A DNA stretch of 64,000 nucleotides, taken from the NCBI RefSeq assembly GCF_913061305.1, contig NZ_CAJXST010000004.1:124001-188000 (forward strand). The letters run 5' to 3'. Positions 19,232 through 27,876 of the stretch are shown here, piece after piece. Positions within the stretch are counted from its first letter, which is position 1; every line of letters begins with the position of its first letter. Under the pieces are notes generated by a model. That model had not been told where the DNA came from, ran no database searches, and saw nothing but the letters and a program-made list of their open reading frames with translations. The position numbers and the translations under genes were made by a program. This DNA comes from an uncultured Porticoccus sp. Lineage in GTDB: Bacteria; Pseudomonadota; Gammaproteobacteria; Pseudomonadales; Porticoccaceae.

Positions 19232-20632
19232 GTGAACTATATCAGCACCCGCGGGCAGGCCCCGGTATTGAGTTTTGAAGATGCAGTACTGGCCGGTTTG
19301 GCCACCGATGGCGGTCTTTACGTGCCGGAAACCCTGCCGCAGTTTTCCCGGGAAGAAATTGCCAGCTGGTCTGGCCTGTCCTATCAGGAGCTGGCCTTCA
19401 AGGTGATGTCACCGTTCATGGCGGGTGAGGTTCCGGATGACACGCTGCGGGAACTGATCGACAAGGCCTATAGCACCTTTCGCCATGATGCCATCGCGCC
19501 TCTCATACAAAGCGGTCACAACGAATTTATTCTCGAATTGTTCCAGGGCCCGACGCTGGCCTTCAAGGACTTTGCCCTGCAGTTCCTCGGCCACCTGCTG
19601 GACTATGTGCTGAAGAAGCGCAACCAGCGTGTCGCCATCATGGGCGCGACCTCCGGTGACACCGGCTCGGCTGCGATTGAAGGCTGTCGCCACAGTGACA
19701 ACGTGGATATCTTTATTCTTCACCCCTATCAACGGGTATCCGAAGTGCAGCGCCGCCAGATGACCACGGTGTTGGAAGATAATGTCTTTAACATCGCCCT
19801 GGAGGGCAACTTCGACGATTGCCAGAACATGGTCAAAGCCAGCTTCGGCGACCAGTCATTCCTGCCGGAAGGGCGCCAGCTGGTGGCGGTCAACTCGATC
19901 AACTGGGCGCGCATCATGGCCCAGATCGTCTACTATTTTTATGCAGGCCTGGCGCTGGGTGCTCCCCATCGCCCGGTGGCGTTCTCCGTGCCCACTGGCA
20001 ACTTTGGCGACATTTTTGCCGGTTATCTGGCCAGCCGCATGGGTCTGCCGATTGACCAGTTGGTGATTGGTACCAATGCCAATGACATTCTGCATCGCTG
20101 TATCAGTGCCAATGACCACAGCCTGCATCAGTTGGTACACAGTCTGTCGCCATCCATGGATATTATGGTATCCAGTAATTTCGAGCGGATGCTGTTCGAC
20201 CTTTATGACCGGGATGGGGCCGCCCTTGCTGCGCTGATGGCCGACTTCAAAAAAACCGGCAACCTGCATCTCAGCGAGACCGCACTGGCCAGTGCGCGGA
20301 AGCTGTTTACCAGCTACCGACTGGATGACGAGGCCATGATGGCGGTCATTCATGATATGTGGCAGAAAAACGGCTATCTGCTCGACCCTCACAGCGCCAT
20401 TGGGGTCGCTGCGGCGCGTCATACACGCCGCCGTCAGGATATCCCCATGGTCTGTCTGGCCACGGCCCATCCGGCGAAATTTCCCGAGGCGGTACGCAAG
20501 GCCGGCTACCAGCAGGACCCACCCCTGCCGCATCACATGGCCGATCTGTTTGAGCGCGAGGAGCGGTATTCCGTACAACCCAACGAGATCGCCTCAGTGC
20601 AGCAATACATGGCTGAACATATTCGCCGTTAA
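19232..20632 (+). CDS. thrC: Threonine synthase
   Basis: 466 residues, PLP-dependent, converting O-phosphohomoserine to threonine. N-terminal MNYISTRGQAPVLSFEDAVLAGLATDGGLYVPE is the long-form (class 2) start. The PLP lysine is in GPTLAFKDFALQF, and the phosphate-binding loop is in MGATSGDTGSAAIEG. It starts at GTG 19232. The stop is 23 bp from that of the convergent ppk gene. Confidence 0.97.
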   Translation: MNYISTRGQAPVLSFEDAVLAGLATDGGLYVPETLPQFSREEIASWSGLSYQELAFKVMSPFMAGEVPDDTLRELIDKAYSTFRHDAIAPLIQSGHNEFILELFQGPTLAFKDFALQFLGHLLDYVLKKRNQRVAIMGATSGDTGSAAIEGCRHSDNVDIFILHPYQRVSEVQRRQMTTVLEDNVFNIALEGNFDDCQNMVKASFGDQSFLPEGRQLVAVNSINWARIMAQIVYYFYAGLALGAPHRPVAFSVPTGNFGDIFAGYLASRMGLPIDQLVIGTNANDILHRCISANDHSLHQLVHSLSPSMDIMVSSNFERMLFDLYDRDGAALAALMADFKKTGNLHLSETALASARKLFTSYRLDDEAMMAVIHDMWQKNGYLLDPHSAIGVAAARHTRRRQDIPMVCLATAHPAKFPEAVRKAGYQQDPPLPHHMADLFEREERYSVQPNEIASVQQYMAEHIRR

Positions 20633-20655
20633 AGGGCTGGAGGGGGCAGAGACGA

Positions 20656-22701
20656 CTATTTCAGTTTTTTAAGATAGTCGTAAATGGCCATTTGTGAGCG
20701 CACTTTTTTCTTGTTGCCCCGTTTCACGTAGCTGTTGCTCTGCTGCTCATCAATGACGCGGGCTTTGCTGCGGTCGCTGAACTGGATTTCCAGAATATCA
20801 ATCACCCGTTTTTTCAGTGTGGCATCCAGAATGGGTACGCCCACTTCAAGCCGGTAATCGAGATTGCGGGTCATCCAGTCCGCCGATGACAGATAGACCT
20901 CGGGGTCGCCGCCATTGTGGAAGACCAGGCAGCGGGGATGTTCCAGAAACCGGTCCACGATACTGATGATCGAAATATTGTCTGACAACCCCTTGATGCC
21001 GGGTTTAAGCGCGCACATTCCCCGGACAATCATGCGGATTTTGACGCCGGCCTGACTTGCCGCATAGAGTTGCCTTATGATGCTGTCGTCCACCAGGTTG
21101 TTGAGCTTCAGGCTGATAAGGGCTTTCCGCCCAGATTTTGCAGCATGAATCTCACGGTTAATAAGCGCGCGGATTTTGCGTCGATTGTTGAAGGGCGAGA
21201 CCTGCAGGTATTTGAAGTCGTAGTGCTTGAAGCTGTATTCAATAAAGTTGAAGACATTGCGCACTTCTTCGCAAATATTCTGGTGGCAGGTAAAAAGGGA
21301 AAAATCCGTGTAAATTTCAGCGGTCTTCTCGTTGAAGTTGCCCGTGCCAATATGGGCGTAGAACTGCTCTCCATCCTGGGTTGCTCTGGCAATCAGACAC
21401 AACTTTGAATGTACCTTGAGGCCGGGTACGCCCAGCATGACCGTGATGCCAGCTTCGGCGAGCTTTTCCGAGAGTTCCAGGTTCTGTTTTTCATCAAAGC
21501 GGGCTTTCAGTTCCACATTCACTGTGACCTGCTTGCCATTGCGCGCCGCGTCCATCAGGCATTCCACGACCCTGGAGTCTTTCGCCACCCGGTAGATATT
21601 AATTTTTATGGAGATAACGTTGGGGTCAAATGCCGCCTGGCGTAAAAACTCCACAAAATAATTGAATTTTTGATAGGGGTAGTAGAGCAGGATGTCGCCC
21701 TGGTCGATCGCATCAAAGGTGTTTTTGGCGCGGTCAAATTGACTGACAGACAGGGCGGCAATTGGCTGGCTGGCGAGGTATTTTTCGCCGGGATTGGCAA
21801 AGCCGATAAAGTCGCGAAAGTTACGGTAGCGGCCCCCCGGAATAATGCTGTCGCCTTTGGCAAAGCCAAACTTGCTTTTCAGCATGTCGATCATCTCGGT
21901 GGGCATTTCCCGGTCGAAGGTCAGCCTGACGGGGTTGGCCTGAAGGCGCTGCTTCAGGCCGATCGACATTTTTTCCACCAGGCTTCGGTCAATTTCATCG
22001 TCGAGTGTGTACTCGGCGTCCCGGGAAAATTTCATCGACCAGGCATTGAGGCTGTGATAGCGGAAAAAATCCACCAGCACCATATCCAGGCAGTACCGAA
22101 TGGCCTCATCGATAATCATGAAATGTCGACGGCGATTTCTTTGGTCATTTGGCAGTCTCAAAAAACGACTGCTGGTGTCCGGCACTTCCAGTAGGGCATA
22201 ACCGACCCCATCTTTCTTGCCAATTTCCACTACCAGGTAGTTGGCGCCATCCCGCAGCACTTTCGACAGATCGATTTCGGGGGTGACCAGAATAGGCACA
22301 ATGCGGGGTAGCACCTGTGCACGAAAATGTTCGCGAACCCATTCACCCTGGCTGGCTGAGAGGTCCTCGGACATTAAAAAATAGATGCGTCGTTTCTGTA
22401 ACTCCGCCAGTACGGATCGAAATGCCCGGTCAAACCGCACCGACAGCCTGGCAATACCCTTGTTGATATCGCGCAGCAGCTGTTTGCTGTCCTTAGCCGA
22501 ACCGGCGATCTGTTCAATCAGTACCTTGCGCCTGACATCAGCCACTCGAACCTTGAAAAATTCATCCTGATTGTCAGAAAAAATACCGAGAAAATGCACC
22601 CGGTCAATAACAGGATTTTCTGCATCTTCAGCTTCCTGAATAACACGCTCATTGAAGGCAAGCCAGCTCAGTTCTTTTGGGTAAATTGGGTATTTTTTCA
22701 T
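20656..22701 (-). CDS. ppk: Polyphosphate kinase 1
   Basis: 681 residues. Polymerises the gamma-phosphate of ATP into polyphosphate. N-terminal PKELSWLAFNERVIQEAED, a central domain, and the phospholipase-D-like catalytic halves with GLKVHSKLCLI (phosphorylated His) and RGMCALKPGIKGLSDN followed by LSSADWMTRN. The C-terminus is basic. Convergent with thrC; an imperfect CGACTAT/ATAGTCG inverted repeat lies at the 3' end (20653-20680) and may act as a shared transcription end. Confidence 0.96.
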   Translation of the reverse strand: MKKYPIYPKELSWLAFNERVIQEAEDAENPVIDRVHFLGIFSDNQDEFFKVRVADVRRKVLIEQIAGSAKDSKQLLRDINKGIARLSVRFDRAFRSVLAELQKRRIYFLMSEDLSASQGEWVREHFRAQVLPRIVPILVTPEIDLSKVLRDGANYLVVEIGKKDGVGYALLEVPDTSSRFLRLPNDQRNRRRHFMIIDEAIRYCLDMVLVDFFRYHSLNAWSMKFSRDAEYTLDDEIDRSLVEKMSIGLKQRLQANPVRLTFDREMPTEMIDMLKSKFGFAKGDSIIPGGRYRNFRDFIGFANPGEKYLASQPIAALSVSQFDRAKNTFDAIDQGDILLYYPYQKFNYFVEFLRQAAFDPNVISIKINIYRVAKDSRVVECLMDAARNGKQVTVNVELKARFDEKQNLELSEKLAEAGITVMLGVPGLKVHSKLCLIARATQDGEQFYAHIGTGNFNEKTAEIYTDFSLFTCHQNICEEVRNVFNFIEYSFKHYDFKYLQVSPFNNRRKIRALINREIHAAKSGRKALISLKLNNLVDDSIIRQLYAASQAGVKIRMIVRGMCALKPGIKGLSDNISIISIVDRFLEHPRCLVFHNGGDPEVYLSSADWMTRNLDYRLEVGVPILDATLKKRVIDILEIQFSDRSKARVIDEQQSNSYVKRGNKKKVRSQMAIYDYLKKLK

Positions 22702-22996
22702 GCGCGACCTGATGCAACCTGTAATGATTTATAACGTTTTGCCAAACCAGCATAGCGTGTTCTGTCGGTCTTTGTATGACATTAAAGTGACAGGCGAATG
22801 ACAGTGTGCTGTGGAATTTCACTGACTGCCTCATGCTCTGTGTGAGCCAGAAAGTCATCCTACCTCCCGCTTAAGGCCCAGCTGTCACACCATGCATGCC
22901 TGTTCAATGGGCCATTCTCACATGGACAAGGCCGTTGTTTTCACCATAATACTCAGCGCTCCAATGGGTGTGTATTTGTTGATGAAAGGCTGGCTT

Positions 22997-23908
22997 ATGA
23001 AACGATTTTTAACAGTGTGTTTGGTACTATTCATATTTTCTACATTGGCGTTTTATTTACATAAACCGGTTCTGAATGCCTGGCACGCGGGGGTGCTTTC
23101 CTGGCACGCTTCTCGTTTAAGTAACACAGCGTTGCCTGAGGGTGCAATGGATCTGTCGCGCTACCGGGTAACCATTGACGGCAAGGCAATTCCGGCGCTT
23201 GAGGACGATCTCTCAGCACTGACTTATAACCTTGAGAAAAATACCCTCTGGGCACTGTTGAACAGTGATCCGGTGGTGGTGGAGCTTTCCCTCGAAGGTG
23301 AATTGTTGCGCTCAATCCGTATCGAGGGAGTCAGGGATATGGAAGGTCTTACACACGTCAATGGTGATCGCTATGTGATTGCCGAAGAGCGAACCCACCG
23401 CTTGCTGGTCGTCGACATTCCTGATGGCGTGGATAGAGTCCATACCGAGGGGGTGCCAACCCTGGTGGTCGGGATCGGTAGTGATACCAACAAGGGTTTT
23501 GAAGGTCTCTCATGGGATGATGACGGGCAACGCTTGCTGGTGGTCAAGGAGCGCAATCCGATGCGGGTGATTGAAATCACCGGGTTTGTCAGTTTCGTTG
23601 TGGGTGAACCAATAAATGTCGGTATCCGCGAGATCAAATCACCGGACTCACCGGAGCTTTTTATGCGGGATCTGTCATCGGTCACCCATGTCAGGGGTGT
23701 GGGGCATAAGTTATTTCTCAGCGATGAATCCCATATGTTGGTGGAATACAATGATGAAAGACAATCCATCAGTTTGCTGGATTTGCGAGCGGGCAAAAGT
23801 GGTCTGGAGGGCACCGTCCCCCAGGCGGAGGGTGTAGCTGTAGACACTGAACTGAATATCTACATCGTCAGTGAGCCAAATCTGTTCTACCGATTTTCCC
23901 CACAGTAG
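22997..23908 (+). CDS. SdiA-regulated (YjiK-type) exported protein
   Basis: About 303 residues with an N-terminal signal anchor (MKRFLTVCLVLFIFSTLAF). The rest is a beta-propeller-like domain typical of the SdiA-regulated family: LSALTYNLEKNTLWALLN, MEGLTHVNGDRYVIAEER, GFEGLSWDDDGQRLLVVKE, QAEGVAVDTELNIYIVSEP. The frame is open from 22892 but ATG 22997 is favoured by the signal sequence and AAAGG upstream. Function unknown; perhaps an extracellular binding protein. Confidence 0.75.
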   Translation: MKRFLTVCLVLFIFSTLAFYLHKPVLNAWHAGVLSWHASRLSNTALPEGAMDLSRYRVTIDGKAIPALEDDLSALTYNLEKNTLWALLNSDPVVVELSLEGELLRSIRIEGVRDMEGLTHVNGDRYVIAEERTHRLLVVDIPDGVDRVHTEGVPTLVVGIGSDTNKGFEGLSWDDDGQRLLVVKERNPMRVIEITGFVSFVVGEPINVGIREIKSPDSPELFMRDLSSVTHVRGVGHKLFLSDESHMLVEYNDERQSISLLDLRAGKSGLEGTVPQAEGVAVDTELNIYIVSEPNLFYRFSPQ

Positions 23909-24299
23909 CTACCTCTTGGGGCGAATCTGCAGTTAATCATAGCGATTGAGCCGGTGATTATGTCGGTGCAGTAGTCCCTGCTCGCCAGCAGTCCTTCCAG
24001 GGTCACATAATCTGCGAGGGAGTGCGGATCTATGCTGCCCCTCAGCAGTGAATCTGATACTCTTGCGTACCAGAATAATAGATAACAATGCATGGCAGGC
24101 CATAAGGGTTTTGCCGTTTCCGGCAAATCAAAACATCGCTTCATCTGCTGTCAGGAGGGCCAGTTGCCATTCAATCCACCAGTCTCAATTGATCTGAGTC
24201 TCCCCGGTGATGCAATGACGAGTGGGGCATGTATCAATTCCCGTCCATCCAGCGTGCCAGGGTTAGCTGTTTTTATCCCGGAAGGTTCGCGGTGACATC
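23909..24299. other. 391-bp gap with no supported gene
   Basis: Short frames on both strands (about 67 aa forward from 24092 and 85 aa reverse at 23887-24144) have no recognisable motif or clear ribosome site. No strong terminator or promoter is seen. It separates two same-strand genes, so the downstream kinase fusion probably has its own promoter here. Confidence 0.4.
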
Positions 24300-26519
24300 A
24301 TGAACATCAAATTCATACTGGACGCTGTACCCTATACCCTGTCGGGAAGAATGCGGGTATCGGAAGGGCACCTGCCCATTGCCGGACATACTGTCCCGAC
24401 AGATTTTGTCGGTGTCGGTGTCACCACCGCCGATAACCCGCTGGTAGATGACTATGTGCTGGAGCGCCTTGCCGAACTGGGCATCAGGCAGGTACGCGTC
24501 GATTTCACCTATGGGGATATGGCGGGGCCGGTCGCCCGGCTGCTGGACCGCCTGCTGGTCACCGACATCCAGGTTCTGTTGCATCTGGTACAACCGTTTG
24601 ATGAAGTGAAGCGAATTGCCAGTCCCGAAGGGCAGGCGGCCTGGCGTGAATTTGTCAGCACCACCGCCGCCCGTTACGGCGAAAAACTGTGGGCGATAGA
24701 GGTTGGCTCAACCATCAATCGCCGTCGTTGGTCCGGCTATGACACCGAGAGCTTTTTTGCCAGTTGGTGCATTGCCTATGACGAAATAAAATCCCGCAAT
24801 ATCAGACTGGCCGGCCCAAACATCAGCGATTTTGAACCGCTCTGGAATATCGCCGTACTGACCCGTTTAAAGCAGGATGACAAACTGCCCGATATCCACA
24901 CCAATAACCTTTTCAGTGAGCGGGTAGTGGAGCCGGAGCGGTTTGATCACCGGTTGATGGGTAGCTGGATCGGGCAGCTTGTGAAAGTAAATCTGGTCAA
25001 AAAGTGCCGGATTCTCAAGAAAATCACCAGTGACTTTGGTATCGATGAGCTGGTGTCTCCCTCGGCTTTCTGGACATTGCCCCGTATCAAACGCGTGTTG
25101 GTCAACAGCGAACAGAAGATGGCGGATTACCTGACCAGATATATGGTGCTGTGCGCGGCTTCCGGGTCGATGCGTCAGATCTATTGGGGGCCGATGTTGT
25201 GCAATCGCGAGGGCCTGATTGACGATGATACCGGTACCTACCCGTTGCTGGAGAGGGTGACGCACTATCATCGTGTGCTGGGAGATGAAGCCAGCTACCG
25301 TATTCGCCCGGCCTTCCGGGCCATGAAAACCTTTATCGCCGAAATCTCCGGTAGTCGCTATGAAGGTGCGCTGGCTACCACCGGTGGGTTGCAGATACAT
25401 GCATTCCGCAACGACCGTCACCTGATTCATGTGGCTTGGGCCGAAAATGGCAAAGCACTGCCGCTGCGTGCCTGTTATCACGAAGCCGATATCGCTGCCA
25501 GCGAGTTACTCGATCGCGACGGGGATCATCTGACCGGCAAGTTGCAACTGATTTCAGAGGCACCCCTGTTTCTGACCTGGTCCGCCACCGCAGATGTGCA
25601 GCTGACCGAGCCCGATCTCACGCAGCTAGAGCACATTTACCGGCACATTCCCGACCAGGAATACTACTTGTACGACGATGACCAGTGGCACGGCATGCTG
25701 GTGGCCAAGAGCCCCGCTGAAGCGGAACTGCGTTTCAACGCCCTGCATCCCGATTACCTGCCCGGCCCCACCAAAGAAAACCTTTTGCGTCGCGCCCGCA
25801 ATGCTGTCTGGACAGTCGACGGTTCGCTGGCAACGGCGGTTGTGGCAAAAAAACCGTTGAAGATTCATCCCCACAAGCGCTTTCTCGAAAGACACCGGCC
25901 TTCAAAAGCCCGCCGCAGCTGGATTGCCGCCGCAGAGTTATTGCGCAGGGGTATCCCCACAGCGATGCCGCTGGCCTATTTCGAAAAAGTCGGTGATCGG
26001 AGTCTGCTGGAAAATTACTTTATCTGTGACCGGGTCGATGCAGATTTTACGGCCAGGGAAATACTGTCAGCATTTCGTGATGGTGCCAGCCACTTTCAGG
26101 ATATTCCCGCTGAACAGGCCTACCGGGAGCTGGGGCGTTTCCTGTTTGAGATGCACTGCCGTGGAGTCTATTTCCGGGATCTTTCCGGTGGCAATATCCT
26201 TATTAAAAAATTACCCACGGGCGAACTTCAGTTCACTCTGATCGACATTAACCGGGCGCGTTTCTTCAATCGCGGCGCCACCATGATGGAGCGACTTTCC
26301 GATCTATCCCGTGTCTGCAACAAACTTCATTGGGACGGTCGAGAGCAGTTGATCGGCCAGTATCTGCAACGGCCTGAGAGCGGAGGCGCTATTCCATGGC
26401 ATTACCGCATACCGTTTTATCTGTATGACTTTAAAGCTGCCTTCAAACGCCGCTACGGCCGCAAGGCCATCAAGCGATTGCTTAACAGGGCTGCCCGCTC
26501 AAACGGAAGCGCTAAGTAA
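24300..26519 (+). CDS. TIM-barrel glycosidase-like/LPS-kinase fusion protein
   Basis: 739 residues without signal peptide. Residues about 30-330 read as a glycoside-hydrolase-like TIM barrel: FVGVGVTTADN, LGIRQVRVDFTYGD, KLWAIEVGSTINRRRW, IRLAGPNISDFEPLW, QIYWGPMLCN. Residues about 500-725 are a protein-kinase-fold domain of the lipopolysaccharide kinase (Kdo/WaaP) family: FRDLSGGNILIKK contains the catalytic Asp and metal-binding Asn, and TLIDINRARFF is the DFG-equivalent. The conserved His of the HxD motif is replaced by Phe. It may phosphorylate a cell-surface saccharide while the barrel binds or cuts glycan, but this is inference. It stands alone, convergent with fadI. Confidence 0.75.
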   Translation: MNIKFILDAVPYTLSGRMRVSEGHLPIAGHTVPTDFVGVGVTTADNPLVDDYVLERLAELGIRQVRVDFTYGDMAGPVARLLDRLLVTDIQVLLHLVQPFDEVKRIASPEGQAAWREFVSTTAARYGEKLWAIEVGSTINRRRWSGYDTESFFASWCIAYDEIKSRNIRLAGPNISDFEPLWNIAVLTRLKQDDKLPDIHTNNLFSERVVEPERFDHRLMGSWIGQLVKVNLVKKCRILKKITSDFGIDELVSPSAFWTLPRIKRVLVNSEQKMADYLTRYMVLCAASGSMRQIYWGPMLCNREGLIDDDTGTYPLLERVTHYHRVLGDEASYRIRPAFRAMKTFIAEISGSRYEGALATTGGLQIHAFRNDRHLIHVAWAENGKALPLRACYHEADIAASELLDRDGDHLTGKLQLISEAPLFLTWSATADVQLTEPDLTQLEHIYRHIPDQEYYLYDDDQWHGMLVAKSPAEAELRFNALHPDYLPGPTKENLLRRARNAVWTVDGSLATAVVAKKPLKIHPHKRFLERHRPSKARRSWIAAAELLRRGIPTAMPLAYFEKVGDRSLLENYFICDRVDADFTAREILSAFRDGASHFQDIPAEQAYRELGRFLFEMHCRGVYFRDLSGGNILIKKLPTGELQFTLIDINRARFFNRGATMMERLSDLSRVCNKLHWDGREQLIGQYLQRPESGGAIPWHYRIPFYLYDFKAAFKRRYGRKAIKRLLNRAARSNGSAK

Positions 26520-26592
26520 CCGAGCAAAAGTGGTCAAAGTAACCGGCGCGCGTGAGAGGCCATCGGCAAAACAATAGCGGCTCCCGCTGCAG

Positions 26593-27876
26593 TTATCTCT
26601 CCAGAATAGCCGCCACTCCCATACCGCCAGCGGTGCAGATCGAAATCAGGCCGCGACCCTGTCCCGCCAACTGCAGTTGCCTTGCCAGCGTGCCGGCTAT
26701 CCGTGCGCCGGTGGCGGCAAAGGGATGACCGACGGCCAGACTGCTACCGGTCATATTGAGCCTGTCGCGATCAATGCTGCCGAGCGCCTTGTCCAGCCCC
26801 AACCTGTCTCTGCAGTATTCCTCCGACTCCCAGGCTTTAAGGGTGCAGAGTACCTGTGCTGCAAAGGCCTCGTGAATTTCATAATGGCTAAAATCCTGCA
26901 GGCTGAGTTCGGCACGGCACAGCATATTGGCTACGGCCACGGTAGGTGCCATCAGCAGGCCCTCACCACCCACATGGTCGACAGCGGCCGTTTCCATGTG
27001 GGTGAGACGTGCTAGCACGGGTAGATTATTGGCGGCGGCCCATTCCTCGCTGGCCAGCAGCAGGGTGGCGGCCCCATCGGTCAGCGGTGTGCTGTTACCG
27101 GCCGTCAGGGTGCCTTTCGCGCTGCGATCGAAAGACGGCTTTAGCTTTTCCAACTGTGCCAGTGTCAGGTCGTGGCGCAGATTGTTATCCCGCAACATGC
27201 CCGCACAGGGACTCAGCAGGTCATCAAAAAAACAGTTGCTGTAGGCGGACTCGGCGCGGTGGTGGCTGGCCAGCGCCAGCTCATCCTGTGCTTCGCGGCT
27301 GATCTGCCACTGCTTTGCCATTAGCTCGCAGTGCTCGCCCATGCTCAGTTCCGTGCGAGATTCAGTGATGGCGGGGGCCACAGGGGCGAGTTCCGAAGGG
27401 CGAAAGCCTTTCAGGGCAGCCAGTTTCTGGCGGGTGGTTTTTGCCTTGGATAACGCCACCAACCGTTGGGAAAACCGCCTGGAAAACAGCACAGGCACAT
27501 CGCTGGCACTGTCGGTACCGGCGGCAATGCCGCACTCAATTTGCCCGCAGGCGATTTTCGAGGCGATGCCAAAGGCCGCTTGCAGGCTGGTGCCGCAGGC
27601 CTGCTGGAGTGTGATGCCGGGGGTCAACGGCGACAGACTGGTGCTCAACAGCGCTTCGCGGGCAAGATTGAAATCCTTCGGAAAGGTCATCACAGCGCCC
27701 GCCACCAGCTCATCCATCTGTTGCCCATGGAGATTGTAACGATCAACCAGCCCTTGCAGGGCGCTGACCAGCATGTCGAGGTTGGTCAGATCGGCATAGC
27801 CGGTACCGGCCCGGCAAAAAGGAATACGGTTCGCTCCGACAATAGCTACCGGGCGAATGGTCTTGGATTGACTCAT
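26593..27876 (-). CDS. fadI: Acetyl-CoA acyltransferase (FadI-type thiolase)
   Basis: 427 residues. Catalyses the thiolytic step of beta-oxidation. The nucleophilic Cys is in QQACGTSLQAAFG (about residue 94), HEAFAAQ supplies the active-site His, and the second Cys is in ICTAGGMG near the C-terminus. Glycine-rich GHPFAATGARI is present. Its start overlaps the stop of the upstream multifunctional gene by four bases, so the two are translationally coupled. Confidence 0.9.
   Translation of the reverse strand: MSQSKTIRPVAIVGANRIPFCRAGTGYADLTNLDMLVSALQGLVDRYNLHGQQMDELVAGAVMTFPKDFNLAREALLSTSLSPLTPGITLQQACGTSLQAAFGIASKIACGQIECGIAAGTDSASDVPVLFSRRFSQRLVALSKAKTTRQKLAALKGFRPSELAPVAPAITESRTELSMGEHCELMAKQWQISREAQDELALASHHRAESAYSNCFFDDLLSPCAGMLRDNNLRHDLTLAQLEKLKPSFDRSAKGTLTAGNSTPLTDGAATLLLASEEWAAANNLPVLARLTHMETAAVDHVGGEGLLMAPTVAVANMLCRAELSLQDFSHYEIHEAFAAQVLCTLKAWESEEYCRDRLGLDKALGSIDRDRLNMTGSSLAVGHPFAATGARIAGTLARQLQLAGQGRGLISICTAGGMGVAAILER

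Noticed and set aside
23887-24144. 85-residue reverse frame overlapping the end of the SdiA-regulated gene
   Set aside because: Overlaps the 3' end of a real gene, has no ribosome site, and no recognisable motif.
24092-24295. 67-residue forward frame before the kinase fusion
   Set aside because: No ribosome site or family features; composition looks random.
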